A DNA stretch of 64,000 bases from Streptomyces cynarae (GCF_025642135.1 NZ_CP106793.1:7222001-7286000), one strand, 5' to 3'; numbered from the stretch's first letter, positions 53,390 to 62,456 are shown. Numbers and translations: made by a program. The notes: generated by a model from the letters alone, not told the origin.

Positions 53390-55242
53390 CGTGCCGGATG
53401 CGTCTCGTGGACTACGTCGCGGGCGAACTGGAGCGGATCGGTGTCCGGTATGTGTTCGGCGTGGGTGGAGCCAACATCGAGGACCTGTACGAAGCGGTGC
53501 ACCGTGCCCCCGGCCGCATCCGCGGTGTCGTGGCCAAACACGAGTTCTCCGCGGTCACCATGGCGGACGGGTATGCCCGGACCACCGCGCGCCTCGGCGT
53601 CGTCGCAGCCACGTCAGGGGGCGGTGCGATGAACCTGGTTCCGGGACTGGCGGAGGCCCACGCCTCGCGCATCCCGGTACTGGCCCTGGTGGGACAGCCG
53701 CCCACCTTTCAGGAGGGTCGGGGCGCCTTCCAGGACTCCAGCGGCAAGGCGGGCTCCTTCGACGCCCTGGACGTCTTCGCACCCGTCTCACGCTTCTGCG
53801 CCCGGGTGACCGAACCCGACGAGATCCCCGGGCTGCTGGCCCGCGCGATCACCGTGGCGCAGACCGAGCCCCGGGGCCCCGCCGTGCTGCTCCTGCCCAA
53901 GGACGCCCAGCAGGGACGTCTCGAGGTGCCGGCGGTCACCGGGTCCGCGGTACCCGCGAACACCGGAGCACCCGCGAGTGCCGCGCGAACCTCGGGAAAA
54001 CGCACGGCGGCGCACACACCCCTCGCGGCGAGAGGAGCGGGCAGGGCGGCGCAGCCGGCAGGGACGCCTCACGCGCCCGTCGGCCCGCAGCCGGATCCCG
54101 CCAGCCTCGGCGAGGCGGTCGGCGTGCTGGAGGAAGCCTCCCACGTCATGGTGATCGCCGGCGAAGGCGTGGCCGGGGCGAGGGCGCGCGAGGAACTGGC
54201 CGGTCTGGTGCGGCACCTGGGCGCCTGCGTGGCTGTGTCCCCGGACGCCAAGGACGTCTACGACAACCGCAGTCCCCGGTTCGTGGGCGTGGCGGGGGTC
54301 ATGGGCCATCCCGAGGTCGAGGACTGCTTGCGCCGCGCCGACGCCTGCCTGCTGGTGGGTACGCGTCTGCCCGTCCTGGCTCGGGGAGGACTGGAGTCGC
54401 TGCTCACCGGGATGCCCGTGGTCTGCGTCGGTCCGGAGCCGCCCTTCGTTCCGGGAATCCCGCTGCTCGGGCCGGTGGCGGACACTCTGCGGACGCTGGA
54501 GCGCCACCTGTCACCGCGGCCACCGGCCTGCGCGGCCCATCACCCGCCGTCCCTCCTGCGCCCTGCTCGGGATTCCGGTCCGACCCCCGGCTACACCTCG
54601 GTGATCGGCGCGATCGCCGAGGCGCTGCCACAGGACGCCCATGTCTTCGTGGACGCGGGCAACGTGGGGGCCGCCGCCATCCACGCTCTGCCGGCCCCCC
54701 GTGACGGACGCTTCGTCGTGGCGGTGGGCATGGGAGGCATGGGCTACACCTTCGGCGCCGGGACAGGCGCCGCGTTGGCCACGGGCCGACGGACGTACGT
54801 GGTGGCCGGTGACGGCGCGTTCTTCATGCACGGCATGGAGGTGCACACCGCCATCGAGTACGGCGCGCCGGTCACCTTCGTCATCCTGAACAACAACGCG
54901 CACGCCATGTGCGTCACGCGCGAGGAGTTCTTCCAAGGCGGCGCCCGCCTCGAGAACGTCTTTCACCCGTCCCGCATAGCAGCCGGCGCGTCGGCGATGT
55001 TCCCCAGGCTGCGCGTCGCCTCGGCCGGCAACCCGGCACAGCTGCGATCCGCGTTGCTGCACAGCAACGACTGCGGGGGACCGGCCCTGGTGGCCGTGGA
55101 CCTCGACCACCGCGAGACACCACCGTTCCAGCCGTTCCTGACCGCCTCCGCAGCCGGTCCGGGCGCCGCCGACGCGCCCGGACACCGGCCGATCCATGAC
55201 GAGGAGAAGAACACCCATGACCGACCGATCCACGTTGGCTGA
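53386..55242 (+). CDS. TPP-dependent enzyme (acetolactate synthase / decarboxylase superfamily)
   Basis: A 618-residue thiamine-pyrophosphate enzyme. VRYVFGVGGANIEDLYEAVH and the catalytic Glu in KHEFSAVTMADGYAR mark the pyrimidine-binding domain. The PP-binding domain has AGDGAFFMHGMEVHTAIEYGAPVTFVILNNNAHAM. A Pro/Ala-rich linker (about 190-235) and a second linker near 385-400 lengthen it over the usual 550-570 residues. Members decarboxylate 2-oxoacids or ligate the activated aldehyde to an acceptor. The substrate is unknown. ACGGAGG lies before the ATG at 53386, which overlaps the GlxA stop. The next gene starts inside its end. Confidence 0.85.
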   Translation: MTCRMRLVDYVAGELERIGVRYVFGVGGANIEDLYEAVHRAPGRIRGVVAKHEFSAVTMADGYARTTARLGVVAATSGGGAMNLVPGLAEAHASRIPVLALVGQPPTFQEGRGAFQDSSGKAGSFDALDVFAPVSRFCARVTEPDEIPGLLARAITVAQTEPRGPAVLLLPKDAQQGRLEVPAVTGSAVPANTGAPASAARTSGKRTAAHTPLAARGAGRAAQPAGTPHAPVGPQPDPASLGEAVGVLEEASHVMVIAGEGVAGARAREELAGLVRHLGACVAVSPDAKDVYDNRSPRFVGVAGVMGHPEVEDCLRRADACLLVGTRLPVLARGGLESLLTGMPVVCVGPEPPFVPGIPLLGPVADTLRTLERHLSPRPPACAAHHPPSLLRPARDSGPTPGYTSVIGAIAEALPQDAHVFVDAGNVGAAAIHALPAPRDGRFVVAVGMGGMGYTFGAGTGAALATGRRTYVVAGDGAFFMHGMEVHTAIEYGAPVTFVILNNNAHAMCVTREEFFQGGARLENVFHPSRIAAGASAMFPRLRVASAGNPAQLRSALLHSNDCGGPALVAVDLDHRETPPFQPFLTASAAGPGAADAPGHRPIHDEEKNTHDRPIHVG

Positions 55243-55867
55243 CATCCCGGGCCTCGTGCGGGTGGAGAACACCAGCCCGGAGGAACTGGCCGCCCGCTGC
55301 CTGGAGATGACCTCGGACGTCTACCCGCACCAGCAGGTCTACGGCGAGTACTGCACCATCCAGGAGTACGTCGACTGCCCGCCGGAGGCGACGTACGACT
55401 ATCTCAGCCGCGGCCACCACCTCGAGGAGTGGACGTGCAGCCTGCGGGGGTTCGAGCCCGCGGGCGCACCGGGGCTGTGGTCGGGTCACGACCTGCTGGA
55501 GAAAGGCACCCGGATCTACTGCCGGACGGAGGCCCACCCCGGCGCGATGACCGTCGACTACCACTGTGCCTGGGACCAGGGCGACGAGCTGTGGATGGTC
55601 TACCTGATGAGGGTGGTTCCGGCCGCCCTCGTCCTCGGCCGCTCCGGATCGTTGATCACCTGGACCAACTGCCGCCACCCGTACTACCGCCGCAATCCTC
55701 ACCCGGACCTGGCACCGCACCCCGACCGGCGCTGGGTGGGTGAGTACTGGGACCTGTTCTACGCCGGTCACACCCTCGAAATGCACAATCTCAAGGCGAT
55801 TCTCGAGCACCGGCACCGCAACGGTCTTCCCGTCAGCACCTCCCCGGCCAAGCAGGTGGCCCGATGA
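55217..55867 (+). CDS. SRPBCC (START-like) family protein
   Basis: A 216-residue protein with the SRPBCC pattern YCTIQEYVDCPPEATYDYLSRGHHLEEWTCSLRGFE, then YHCAWDQGDELWMVYLMRV and NCRHPYY, consistent with a helix-grip ligand pocket. These proteins act as aromatase/cyclases, lyases or ligand carriers. It starts 26 bases before the end of the TPP gene with GAGGAG upstream, and its stop overlaps the KASIII start. In this operon it may fold or cyclise a beta-keto intermediate; this is inference. No catalytic residue can be named. Confidence 0.75.
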   Translation: MTDRSTLADIPGLVRVENTSPEELAARCLEMTSDVYPHQQVYGEYCTIQEYVDCPPEATYDYLSRGHHLEEWTCSLRGFEPAGAPGLWSGHDLLEKGTRIYCRTEAHPGAMTVDYHCAWDQGDELWMVYLMRVVPAALVLGRSGSLITWTNCRHPYYRRNPHPDLAPHPDRRWVGEYWDLFYAGHTLEMHNLKAILEHRHRNGLPVSTSPAKQVAR

Positions 55868-56880
55868 CGTCAGTGAGTCTGACCGACGTCTCCACCTACC
55901 TGCCCGGCGATCCCGTACCCGCCGACTTCTTCACCCAGCACCCGGCGGCGGAGGACAAGCTGCGCCACAGCCCCATGTTCAAGGTCCCCCCGGCACGCCA
56001 CCACGTGGCCCCCGGCGAGACCAACGCGGACATGATCGAGCGTGCCGTCCAGCCGCTGATCGAACGACAAGGCCGCGCGGCGATCCGCCGCGTCGACGTC
56101 CTGCTCGTGCACAGCCAACTGCCGGACCAGCCCTTCGTGGGCGCCGGCACCGAAGTGGCGCGCCGGCTGGGTCTGGCGCCCCGGTGGCTGATCGATGTGG
56201 CCAACGCCGGCTGTGCCTCCTTCGTGCACATGCTCGACCTGGCTCGGCAGATCCTGCTCCACGGCGACGCCCGCACGGCCCTGATCTGCAACGCACAGAG
56301 CGCCGCGGGCCAGTTGTTCACGCAGTCGCAGGTGCGCGGTCTGTCCCAGGCCGCCATCCCGGGCGACGGCTGCGGAGTCGGCTATGTGACAACCTCCGCA
56401 CACGCCCCTGTCCTCGGGATCCAGAGTCGGCACATCGCCGCCCATGCCGGCGACATGACCATGGTGCGCCACGACGGGCGCAAGTACTGGGAGGCCGGTG
56501 AAGCCCAAGTCCACATCGGCTTCACCGAGAGCGGAGTCACCAACGTGCTTCAGCGGGGCAACCGCCTGGTGCCGCAGGTCGTACGAGACCTGTTCCGTCG
56601 CCTGGGAGGGAAGACCACCGACATCGACTCCCTGATCACCAACCAGCCCAACCGCACCTTCTTGCGCAACTGGCGTGACGCCCTGGGCCTGCCCGTCGAA
56701 CGCCACCCCGACACCTTCGACCGGTGCGGCAACCTCTTCGGCGCCGCGATGCCCATCACACTCGACGACGCGATCCGCTCCCAGCGGATCCGGGAGGGCG
56801 ACCTGGTGGTGCTGGCCGGATTCGCCCACGCCGGGGACTACGCGGGCGCCGCCGCGATCCGCTGGGGGCAGGGACGGTGA
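55864..56880 (+). CDS. KASIII-like condensing enzyme or acyltransferase with His-to-Asn change in the active site
   Basis: A 338-residue thiolase-fold protein of the 3-oxoacyl-ACP synthase III type. The nucleophile Cys is in VANAGCASFVHML. The position normally holding HQAN reads TNQPNRTFLRN, so the active-site His is Asn. The third residue remains in CGNLFGAAMPI. Loss of His with Cys and Asn kept is known in members that transfer acyl groups without decarboxylation; whether this one does so is inference. It overlaps both neighbours (ATGA before, GTGA after). It is probably fed by an acyl-CoA or acyl-ACP, but no carrier gene is nearby. Confidence 0.82.
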   Translation: MTSVSLTDVSTYLPGDPVPADFFTQHPAAEDKLRHSPMFKVPPARHHVAPGETNADMIERAVQPLIERQGRAAIRRVDVLLVHSQLPDQPFVGAGTEVARRLGLAPRWLIDVANAGCASFVHMLDLARQILLHGDARTALICNAQSAAGQLFTQSQVRGLSQAAIPGDGCGVGYVTTSAHAPVLGIQSRHIAAHAGDMTMVRHDGRKYWEAGEAQVHIGFTESGVTNVLQRGNRLVPQVVRDLFRRLGGKTTDIDSLITNQPNRTFLRNWRDALGLPVERHPDTFDRCGNLFGAAMPITLDDAIRSQRIREGDLVVLAGFAHAGDYAGAAAIRWGQGR

Positions 56881-57899
56881 CCGCGGTGTTCCCGTCCCCG
56901 CGCCTGCTGGGACTCAACGAAAGCCCTTACCCACCGCTGCCGTCCGTGCGGAAGGCGATCCGGGCGACCGCCGACCGGGCCCACCGGTACCCACCGTTCC
57001 ACCCCGACCGACTGGCCCGGCGGATCGCCGGCTGGTGCGGTGTGGACGGCGACGCCGTCGCGGTCGGCAGCGGCTCGGTGGGCGTGGCGCTCCAACTCCT
57101 CCAGGCCGTGGTCCGGCCGGGCGACCGCATGGTGTACGCCTGGCCCGGGTTCGACGCCTATCCGATGCTGGCCACCATGGCGGGCGCCGAGCCGGTTCCA
57201 GTGCCACTGCTGCCCGACGGGCGACAGAACCTGGCAGCCCTGGCCGGGGCGATCGACGCGACCACCAGCGTGGTGGTGGTCTGCAATCCGCACAACCCGA
57301 CAGGCAGCCTCGTCACCGCGTCTGAGCTCGCTGAGTTCCTCGCCCGCGTACCGGAGCGTGTCACCGTGCTGCTGGACGAGGCGTACATCGAGTTCGTGCG
57401 CCATCCCGCCGCTCCCGACAGCCTCCCCCTGCTGGCCGGTCGGCCGAACCTCCTCGTGCTGCGGACCTTCTCCAAGGCCTATGGACTGGCCGCGCTGCGG
57501 GTGGGCTACGGCCTGGGCGACCCCCGTCTGGTGGCACGCATACGGGAGCAGCAACTGCCCTACGGCATCAACGCGGTTGCCGCCGCCGCGGTCGAGGCCA
57601 CGTTGGAGGCCGGCGAGGAGCTCACCGCACGCGTGGACGACGTCATCTGCGAACGGGAACGCCTGCACCGCCGGCTCGCGAGGTACGGGCTGCCCGTCCT
57701 GCCCAGCCAAGCCAACTTCCTCTGGCTCGCCGCCGGGCCGGACACCGGCACCGACCGGACGGTGCACGCGCTCAACACCGCGCGGATCCACATCCGTCAC
57801 TGGCCCGCGGAGGGCATACGGCTGACGGTCGGCCGTCCGGAGGACGGGGATGCGGTGCTGTCCGTCCTGGCGCCGGCGGGAAGCGGCCCGGACCGGTGA
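56877..57899 (+). CDS. HisC-type PLP-dependent aminotransferase, last gene of the operon
   Basis: A 340-residue fold-type I aminotransferase starting at GTG 56877, which overlaps the KASIII stop. LLGLNESPYPPLPSVRKAI, YPPFHPDRLARRIA, GSGSVGVALQLL, NPHNPTGSLV, LLDEAYIEFV and RTFSKAYGLAALRVGYG (PLP Lys in SKAYG) are HisC blocks. No other his gene is near, so it is a pathway-specific transaminase probably acting on a phosphorylated or keto intermediate of this operon. A strong terminator lies 390 bases downstream. Confidence 0.88.
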   Translation: MTAVFPSPRLLGLNESPYPPLPSVRKAIRATADRAHRYPPFHPDRLARRIAGWCGVDGDAVAVGSGSVGVALQLLQAVVRPGDRMVYAWPGFDAYPMLATMAGAEPVPVPLLPDGRQNLAALAGAIDATTSVVVVCNPHNPTGSLVTASELAEFLARVPERVTVLLDEAYIEFVRHPAAPDSLPLLAGRPNLLVLRTFSKAYGLAALRVGYGLGDPRLVARIREQQLPYGINAVAAAAVEATLEAGEELTARVDDVICERERLHRRLARYGLPVLPSQANFLWLAAGPDTGTDRTVHALNTARIHIRHWPAEGIRLTVGRPEDGDAVLSVLAPAGSGPDR

Positions 57900-58345
57900 G
57901 CGGGTGACCGCGCGTCGCCGTCGGCGTGCGGATCAGCGTCGAGGCCCGTGAATTCGGCAGCGACACCGCGGAGTTCATCGCGGTCGGTCGGGTGCTCACC
58001 GGGACAGTGTCGGAGGCACTGCCACCGGGTGCCGTCGCCGTCGTGCGCGAACCGAGCACGGCCGACCGGCTCGCGGGAAGCGAGGGCTGCGTCGAGCGGG
58101 TCGAGGTCTTCCTCGGCGAGCAGCGTCTCGTGCTCGACCTGGTGGGTCTGGCACACGTTGACGCAGTAGGCACCTGCGGGTGGTGCCGGCACAGCCGGCT
58201 TCGGCTGGGACCGTCGGCGAGGCGGACCTCTGACCGTGCTCGTACGGGTTCCGGCCGAGCGGCGTGCGCACGGCGCGATCGCCGAGCCGCGGCCTGGGTG
58301 GGCAGCCCTTGCGCTGCCCACCCAGGCCGGAGGGTGGCCGTGGGA
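57900..58345. other. Intergenic stretch between convergent genes
   Basis: Reading frames here show no family. The only clear structure is the terminator hairpin near its right end. Confidence 0.45.
58290..58328. terminator. Bidirectional terminator, 16-bp stem
   Basis: GGCCTGGGTGGGCAGC is followed after a short loop by GCTGCCCACCCAGGCC. It lies between the convergent aminotransferase operon and the MFS gene. The right end may be one base off. Confidence 0.85.
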
Positions 58346-60055
58346 TCAGTCGCCCTCTTCGGCGAGGGCCGCCAGTTCACGCTCCACGGTGCGCTGGTGC
58401 TCCACTGCCTCCTCGCGTGCCTTCCGCGGGCTCCAACGGCCGGCCATGACGAAGATGAACGGCAGGAAGAACACTTGTCCGGCCACACAGATCAGCCACC
58501 AGGTGCGCCACTGTTCCGGCCCCTGGGCCGCGGCGCTCTTCACCTGGGGTCCGTAGCGTTGCAGCAGCGCCAACTGCGGCTGGGCCTTGCGCACGGTGGC
58601 GAGATCGTCGGCCCCGACCTCTCGCATCGCCCGAGCGGTCAGCGCGGGCGGGACCGCGGTCGGAGGGTACGCCTCGAGTTCGGCGAAAAGCCGCGGGTGC
58701 GCGTCGATGACGGCCAGAGCGGGGACGGCCTGGACGCTCGCGGCCTTCACCTGGGCACCATGCTCGACCAGTGGCGTGGCCGACGTGACCACGACCGGGA
58801 CGAACGCTGTGGAGATCGCGACCACCGCCCGGATGATCCATCCCCACACGGCCAGGCCGGTCGCCGTGGCGGCCGGGTTGTGTTTCTCGACGGTCTCGGT
58901 GAAGCTCGCCATCCAGGGTGCGTAGGTGACGCCGGTGAACACACCGATGGCGACGAACAGTGCGGCAAAGGTGTAGTAACCGGTGCGCTGCTCTGTGGCG
59001 TGCAGGGCGAAGAGCGTGGTGACCGCGATCGAACCGACGGCTCCGGCGGCCATGAACGGCTTGCGCACCTTCAGCTTGTCGGAGACCAGCCCGGCCGCCA
59101 CCAGCGCGACCGCGTTGGCCGCCCAGTACCAGTTGGCCAGCCCGTTGGTGCGCTGCTCGCTGTAGCCGAAGGTCGCGGCGAAATAGACGACGAAGTTTCC
59201 CACGGCGCCGAAGTAGAGCAGGAGGAAGAGGCTGACAGCGGTGGCCGAGCCGACGACGTCCAGCCGCAGCATCTGCCGCCAGTGACCCTCTGCCGCGGTC
59301 CTCGGATTCATGCCCTTGGCCCGCGCTTCGACCAGCGCACGGTCGCGGAGGCTGACCATGATCTGATCACGCAGCCGGGGCGACAGCTCGCGCAGCCCCA
59401 CAAGCGCCAGAACGAAGACGGCAAGCCCGGCCCAGCCGGAGTAGCGCAGCTCGTCCTGCCAGCCGGCGAAGGACAGGGTGCTGCTGGTGACGACGGTGAC
59501 GACCAGGCTCCCGATGACCGGGCCCATGGTCCAGTAGCCCATTGCGGTGGCTCGGCCGAGTTGTGGGGAGAAGTCCCGGATCAGTGCCGGCGTGGCCACG
59601 AGCACGATGCCCTCGATGAAGCTGAGGCAGGCGAAGAGCACCAGGTAGGTGCCCTTGTCCGGGGCGTTGGGCAGGGCGAGGAGGCTGAGCAGGGCGGCGA
59701 TGAGAAGACCGTAGACCACCATGTTGGCCCGGCCCCAGCGGTCGGCGAGGCCCGCCACGAGCGAGGCGAACGCGCCGACCGCGTTGCCGATGACGGATAC
59801 CCACACGAAATAGCTGTAGGTCATGTGGAAGTGCGTGATGATCGACGTGGCGACCGCGTACTGCACGTAGAGGGCGTAGTACAGGACCACGGTGGTCAAC
59901 ACCACGATCGCCAGGTACGCCAGGCGGTGTGAGGTGACGGGGTAGTGGTTCAACTCGCGACGCCACAGCCGGGCGGCGCGGCCGTCTGTTTCCGGCGTGC
60001 CGGTGTCGGTCGGTTCTAGTTGCGTGTCGTCGGGCGAAGCGGGCATGGCAGTCAT
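58346..60055 (-). CDS. MFS transporter with a large C-terminal extracytoplasmic loop
   Basis: A 569-residue major-facilitator protein. Membrane segments begin at LAYLAIVVLTTVVLYYALYV; MFS motif A is GLADRWGRANMV; the second half has LVSDKLKVRKPFMA. Between the last two segments is an extra hydrophilic stretch of about 90 residues (EHGAQVKAASVQAVPALAV ... VRKAQPQLALLQRYGPQVKS), seen in some actinobacterial aromatic-acid or sugar-acid carriers. The start at 60055 has AGGAG eight bases upstream, so longer upstream starts are rejected. A perfect TetR-type operator lies about 150 bases upstream. It converges on the KASIII operon, so a joint role is only a guess. Confidence 0.85.
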   Translation of the reverse strand: MTAMPASPDDTQLEPTDTGTPETDGRAARLWRRELNHYPVTSHRLAYLAIVVLTTVVLYYALYVQYAVATSIITHFHMTYSYFVWVSVIGNAVGAFASLVAGLADRWGRANMVVYGLLIAALLSLLALPNAPDKGTYLVLFACLSFIEGIVLVATPALIRDFSPQLGRATAMGYWTMGPVIGSLVVTVVTSSTLSFAGWQDELRYSGWAGLAVFVLALVGLRELSPRLRDQIMVSLRDRALVEARAKGMNPRTAAEGHWRQMLRLDVVGSATAVSLFLLLYFGAVGNFVVYFAATFGYSEQRTNGLANWYWAANAVALVAAGLVSDKLKVRKPFMAAGAVGSIAVTTLFALHATEQRTGYYTFAALFVAIGVFTGVTYAPWMASFTETVEKHNPAATATGLAVWGWIIRAVVAISTAFVPVVVTSATPLVEHGAQVKAASVQAVPALAVIDAHPRLFAELEAYPPTAVPPALTARAMREVGADDLATVRKAQPQLALLQRYGPQVKSAAAQGPEQWRTWWLICVAGQVFFLPFIFVMAGRWSPRKAREEAVEHQRTVERELAALAEEGD

Positions 60056-60201
60056 GCGGCGGCTCCTGGTTTGGGCCCGAGGGCCCGGTGCGGTGGGTGC
60101 GGGCAGTGCACGTCTTGCGGCGCGGCGAGGCGCGAGCGCTGTTCGGCCTGGTGGGCCGAATCCCGGGTCTCTGTGTTCGAGGGAGGTGTGCGCAGAGGCT
60201 A

Positions 60202-60219
60202 GTACCGACCAGTCGGTAC
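60202..60219. promoter_or_regulatory. TetR-type operator upstream of the MFS gene
   Basis: GTACCGAC CA GTCGGTAC is a perfect 8+8 bp palindrome with a 2-base centre, the classic TetR-family operator form. Its regulator is not identified. The TetR genes in the window have different sequences near their own promoters. Confidence 0.75.
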
Positions 60220-60330
60220 GGCCTAGAGGTGCGTACGGGGATGCCGAAACGTGACCTTGTGCCCGGGGAGACGCGGGGGATCCGGTCACGCCGGGACCTC
60301 TGAGGGGGCCGATGCATCATCCGGCCTGTT

Positions 60331-60546
60331 TCAGGCGCACGTTCGTACTCGTGGAGGGTCCCACCGGGCGATCTCGTCGGCGGATCTGAACACGCTCGCC
60401 GGGTCAGGCTCGAGGAGATCCCACTGGCCCTGGCGCCGCTGCAGTCGCCACGAGCCGCCGCCGGCCCCGCTGAGATGGATCCCCGGGCCGGCGTCCACTC
60501 GGTTGCGGTTCTCCTCGCAGGAGCTTTCACGGCTCGGGCGTTGCAA
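60331..60546 (-). pseudogene. Possible C-terminal fragment of a mycothiol-dependent maleylpyruvate isomerase-like protein
   Basis: A minus-strand frame reads GIHLSGAGGGSWRLQRRQGQWDLLEPDPASVFRSADEIARW, resembling the C-terminal domain of maleylpyruvate-isomerase-family proteins (a GGG-W strand, DPD.A, ADE.WR). The N-terminal DinB-like half is missing and the end appears frameshifted. The rest of the 60056-60714 stretch shows no gene. Confidence 0.35.
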
Positions 60547-60714
60547 GAGGTCACCGTGGGATGGGCTCGCATCACCAGCTTTGTCGAGTGATCAATCAGT
60601 GGGTCACCTGGACACCTTTGCGTCGCGCGCGAGTGATCGTGAGTTCCGTCCCCGCGCGGAGCGCACGGAGGCGGAACTCGGACACCGCAGTTGTGCCGCT
60701 GTCAGACGGCGCGA

Positions 60715-61167
60715 CTACCGGACCCAGCCGGAGTAGACACCACCGGACTTGTAGGACCGGCCTGCTGGGCATGTGGCGTAGGAGCCGCGCCGGTCACCCG
60801 CCCAGCGGTGTGGGCCGAAGTAACGGGTGTTTCCGGAACAGTTGACGTACCCCCAGTACTGCCAGTTGGGACCGTTGCCGTCGCACCATCCACCGGCCCA
60901 TTTCGTGCCGGCCTTGTGGTAGGGGTGGCACTTCCCGAGCCAGCTGCCGGCCGGCTTCGTGGTGCCGCTGCTGGTGTTCGGAGCTGCCGGAGACAGGGTT
61001 CCGTCGAGTGATGTCCTCGTCGCGCCGAGTGGGTTGCCTGCCACTGCCGAGGTTGCGGCCGACGTGAGTGGCTGATGAGCCTGTGCCGGGCTGGAGAGGG
61101 CAACTCCTGCCCCGAATGTGAAAGCGGCGATTGCGCCTGCGGCGGCGATGCTGTTGCGTGCCTTCAA
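60715..61167 (-). CDS. Small secreted Cys/Trp-rich protein (TTG start)
   Basis: A 150-residue protein. TTG at 61167 follows AAGGAAGG at an ideal distance and begins a signal peptide (IAAAGAIAAFTFGAGVALSSPAQA). The mature N-terminal half is Ser/Thr/Ala-rich linker. The C-terminal about 75 residues are compact and rich in Cys, Trp, Tyr and Gly (GKCHPYHKAG, GGWCDGNG, GYVNCSGNTRYFG, YATCPAGRSY), with four Cys that could form two disulfides. I do not recognise the family; an extracellular binding or effector role is possible. An upstream ATG at 61186 in another frame lacks a signal peptide and is rejected. Confidence 0.6.
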   Translation of the reverse strand: MKARNSIAAAGAIAAFTFGAGVALSSPAQAHQPLTSAATSAVAGNPLGATRTSLDGTLSPAAPNTSSGTTKPAGSWLGKCHPYHKAGTKWAGGWCDGNGPNWQYWGYVNCSGNTRYFGPHRWAGDRRGSYATCPAGRSYKSGGVYSGWVR

Positions 61168-61384
61168 GGTTCACCTTCCTTGCCATGGTGTGGCGGCGCG
61201 CGACCGGCGCCGCTCGCTTGCATCACCGAGGTTGCAAGCCGCGATCTGCGTAGCCGAGCGGCTGAGCAGATTTGGGGTGATTGCGGGACGTCCCAGCCTG
61301 CGTTCTGCGGAAACTCTCGACGAAGTGACGTTCTCCTGGGACGCCCGGACCTTCACCCGTCCGAGGACGAGCAGGCCGGCGGTC

Positions 61385-61710
61385 CAGTGGCGACACCGAC
61401 ACGGGCGGCCTCGACGGACGACGTCGCCTTCACCGGCGGCGCCGGCCCCCGCCTGCACCACCTGGGCGTGGTCACCCGCGAATCCCACCAAGTCGTGCGC
61501 ACCGCCGACCTGTTCGGCTCGATCGGTCGGCAGCACCACATGGAACGCGGGCCCGGCCGGCACGGCGTCTTCCAACGCCTTCTACCTCTGCCTCGTGACC
61601 CCGACGGCCACCGGATGGAGATCTACACCTCCGACTACCACACCGGCGACCCCGACCACGAGACCTACCGCTGGAACGTCCACGAGGGCCGCCGCCGCGA
61701 CTTCTGGGGA
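61385..61710 (+). pseudogene. Extradiol dioxygenase (homoprotocatechuate 2,3-dioxygenase-like) C-terminal remnant
   Basis: Plus-strand sequence DDVAFTGGAGPRLHHLGVVTRESHQVV ... ERGPGRHGV and then PDGHRMEIYTSDYHTGDPDHETYRWNVHEGRRRDFWG matches the second VOC domain of HpaD/HpcB-type dioxygenases, including the metal-site HH and the Glu in MEIY. Between them SNAFYLCL is in another frame, so two compensating indels are present. The N-terminal domain is missing and the sequence ends after DFWG. It is a decayed ring-cleavage gene. Confidence 0.65.
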
Positions 61711-61798
61711 ACAATGCGTCATCGCGTGCCGTGTGCCGTGCGCCGTGCGCCTCGATCTTCGATCCATCGAATTCGCCCGGCCTGCCATCGGCCTCGTG

Positions 61799-62410
61799 TC
61801 AGCGGAGGGCGGCGATGGCCGTGCGATAGAGGACATCCTCGGCGCGGTCCCACGACCAGCCGTTCTCGACCACCAGCGTGCGCCAACCTGTGGGGCCGAA
61901 CCAGAACCACAAAAGGTCCGCTGTCTCGTCCACCGGGAACGACGGTGGTGGGTCCAAGGAGTGCAAGTGTCGGGCCGCGGCGTACAGCGCGTCCCGGTAG
62001 GCCGCGGTCGCGCGCTCCCACAGGACCTCCCCGTTTTCGTGAACGGGTAGTGCCTTGTGGATCGCCTCGTGCACCGTGAACTGACCCTCGTTGCCCACAC
62101 GAGTGCCATGGGCGAGCGCCTGCAAGACCGACTCCGAGGTCTGCAGGGCCAGTAGTCCCGTCATCGCCTGCTCGTAACCGGAGGAGACCACGCCCTGATC
62201 GACGATGTGGTCCAGGATGTCGCCCTTGCTCCCGACGCTGGCGAAGACGGTCTTCGCCGCGACACCGGCGGCCGAAGCGATGTCCGCGACGGTGACCCGC
62301 CCGTAGCCACGCTCGGCGAACAGCTCGGTGGCCCGCCGGAGGATCAGTTCGCGCGTTCGCGCAGCCGCCTGCTCGCGCAACGGGGAGGCATAGGGGCGCT
62401 TGGAGGGCAT
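61799..62410 (-). CDS. TetR-family transcriptional regulator
   Basis: A 203-residue TetR protein. The helix-turn-helix is TRELILRRATELFAERGYGRVTVADIASAAGVAAKTVFASVGSKGDILDHIV. The C-terminal helical domain contains WFWFGPTGWRTLVVENGWSWDRAEDVLYR. It is divergent from the SnoaL-like gene with 78-90 bases between, so it likely controls that gene and itself. The ligand is unknown. Confidence 0.88.
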   Translation of the reverse strand: MPSKRPYASPLREQAAARTRELILRRATELFAERGYGRVTVADIASAAGVAAKTVFASVGSKGDILDHIVDQGVVSSGYEQAMTGLLALQTSESVLQALAHGTRVGNEGQFTVHEAIHKALPVHENGEVLWERATAAYRDALYAAARHLHSLDPPPSFPVDETADLLWFWFGPTGWRTLVVENGWSWDRAEDVLYRTAIAALR

Positions 62411-62456
62411 GGGGTCATCTTAATGCGCGTCACTTCATTGCAGGCCTATTCATTAG

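Noticed and set aside
57926..59932. 668-codon plus-strand frame across the MFS gene
   Set aside because: It is the antisense of a clear membrane transporter and runs through the terminator hairpin.
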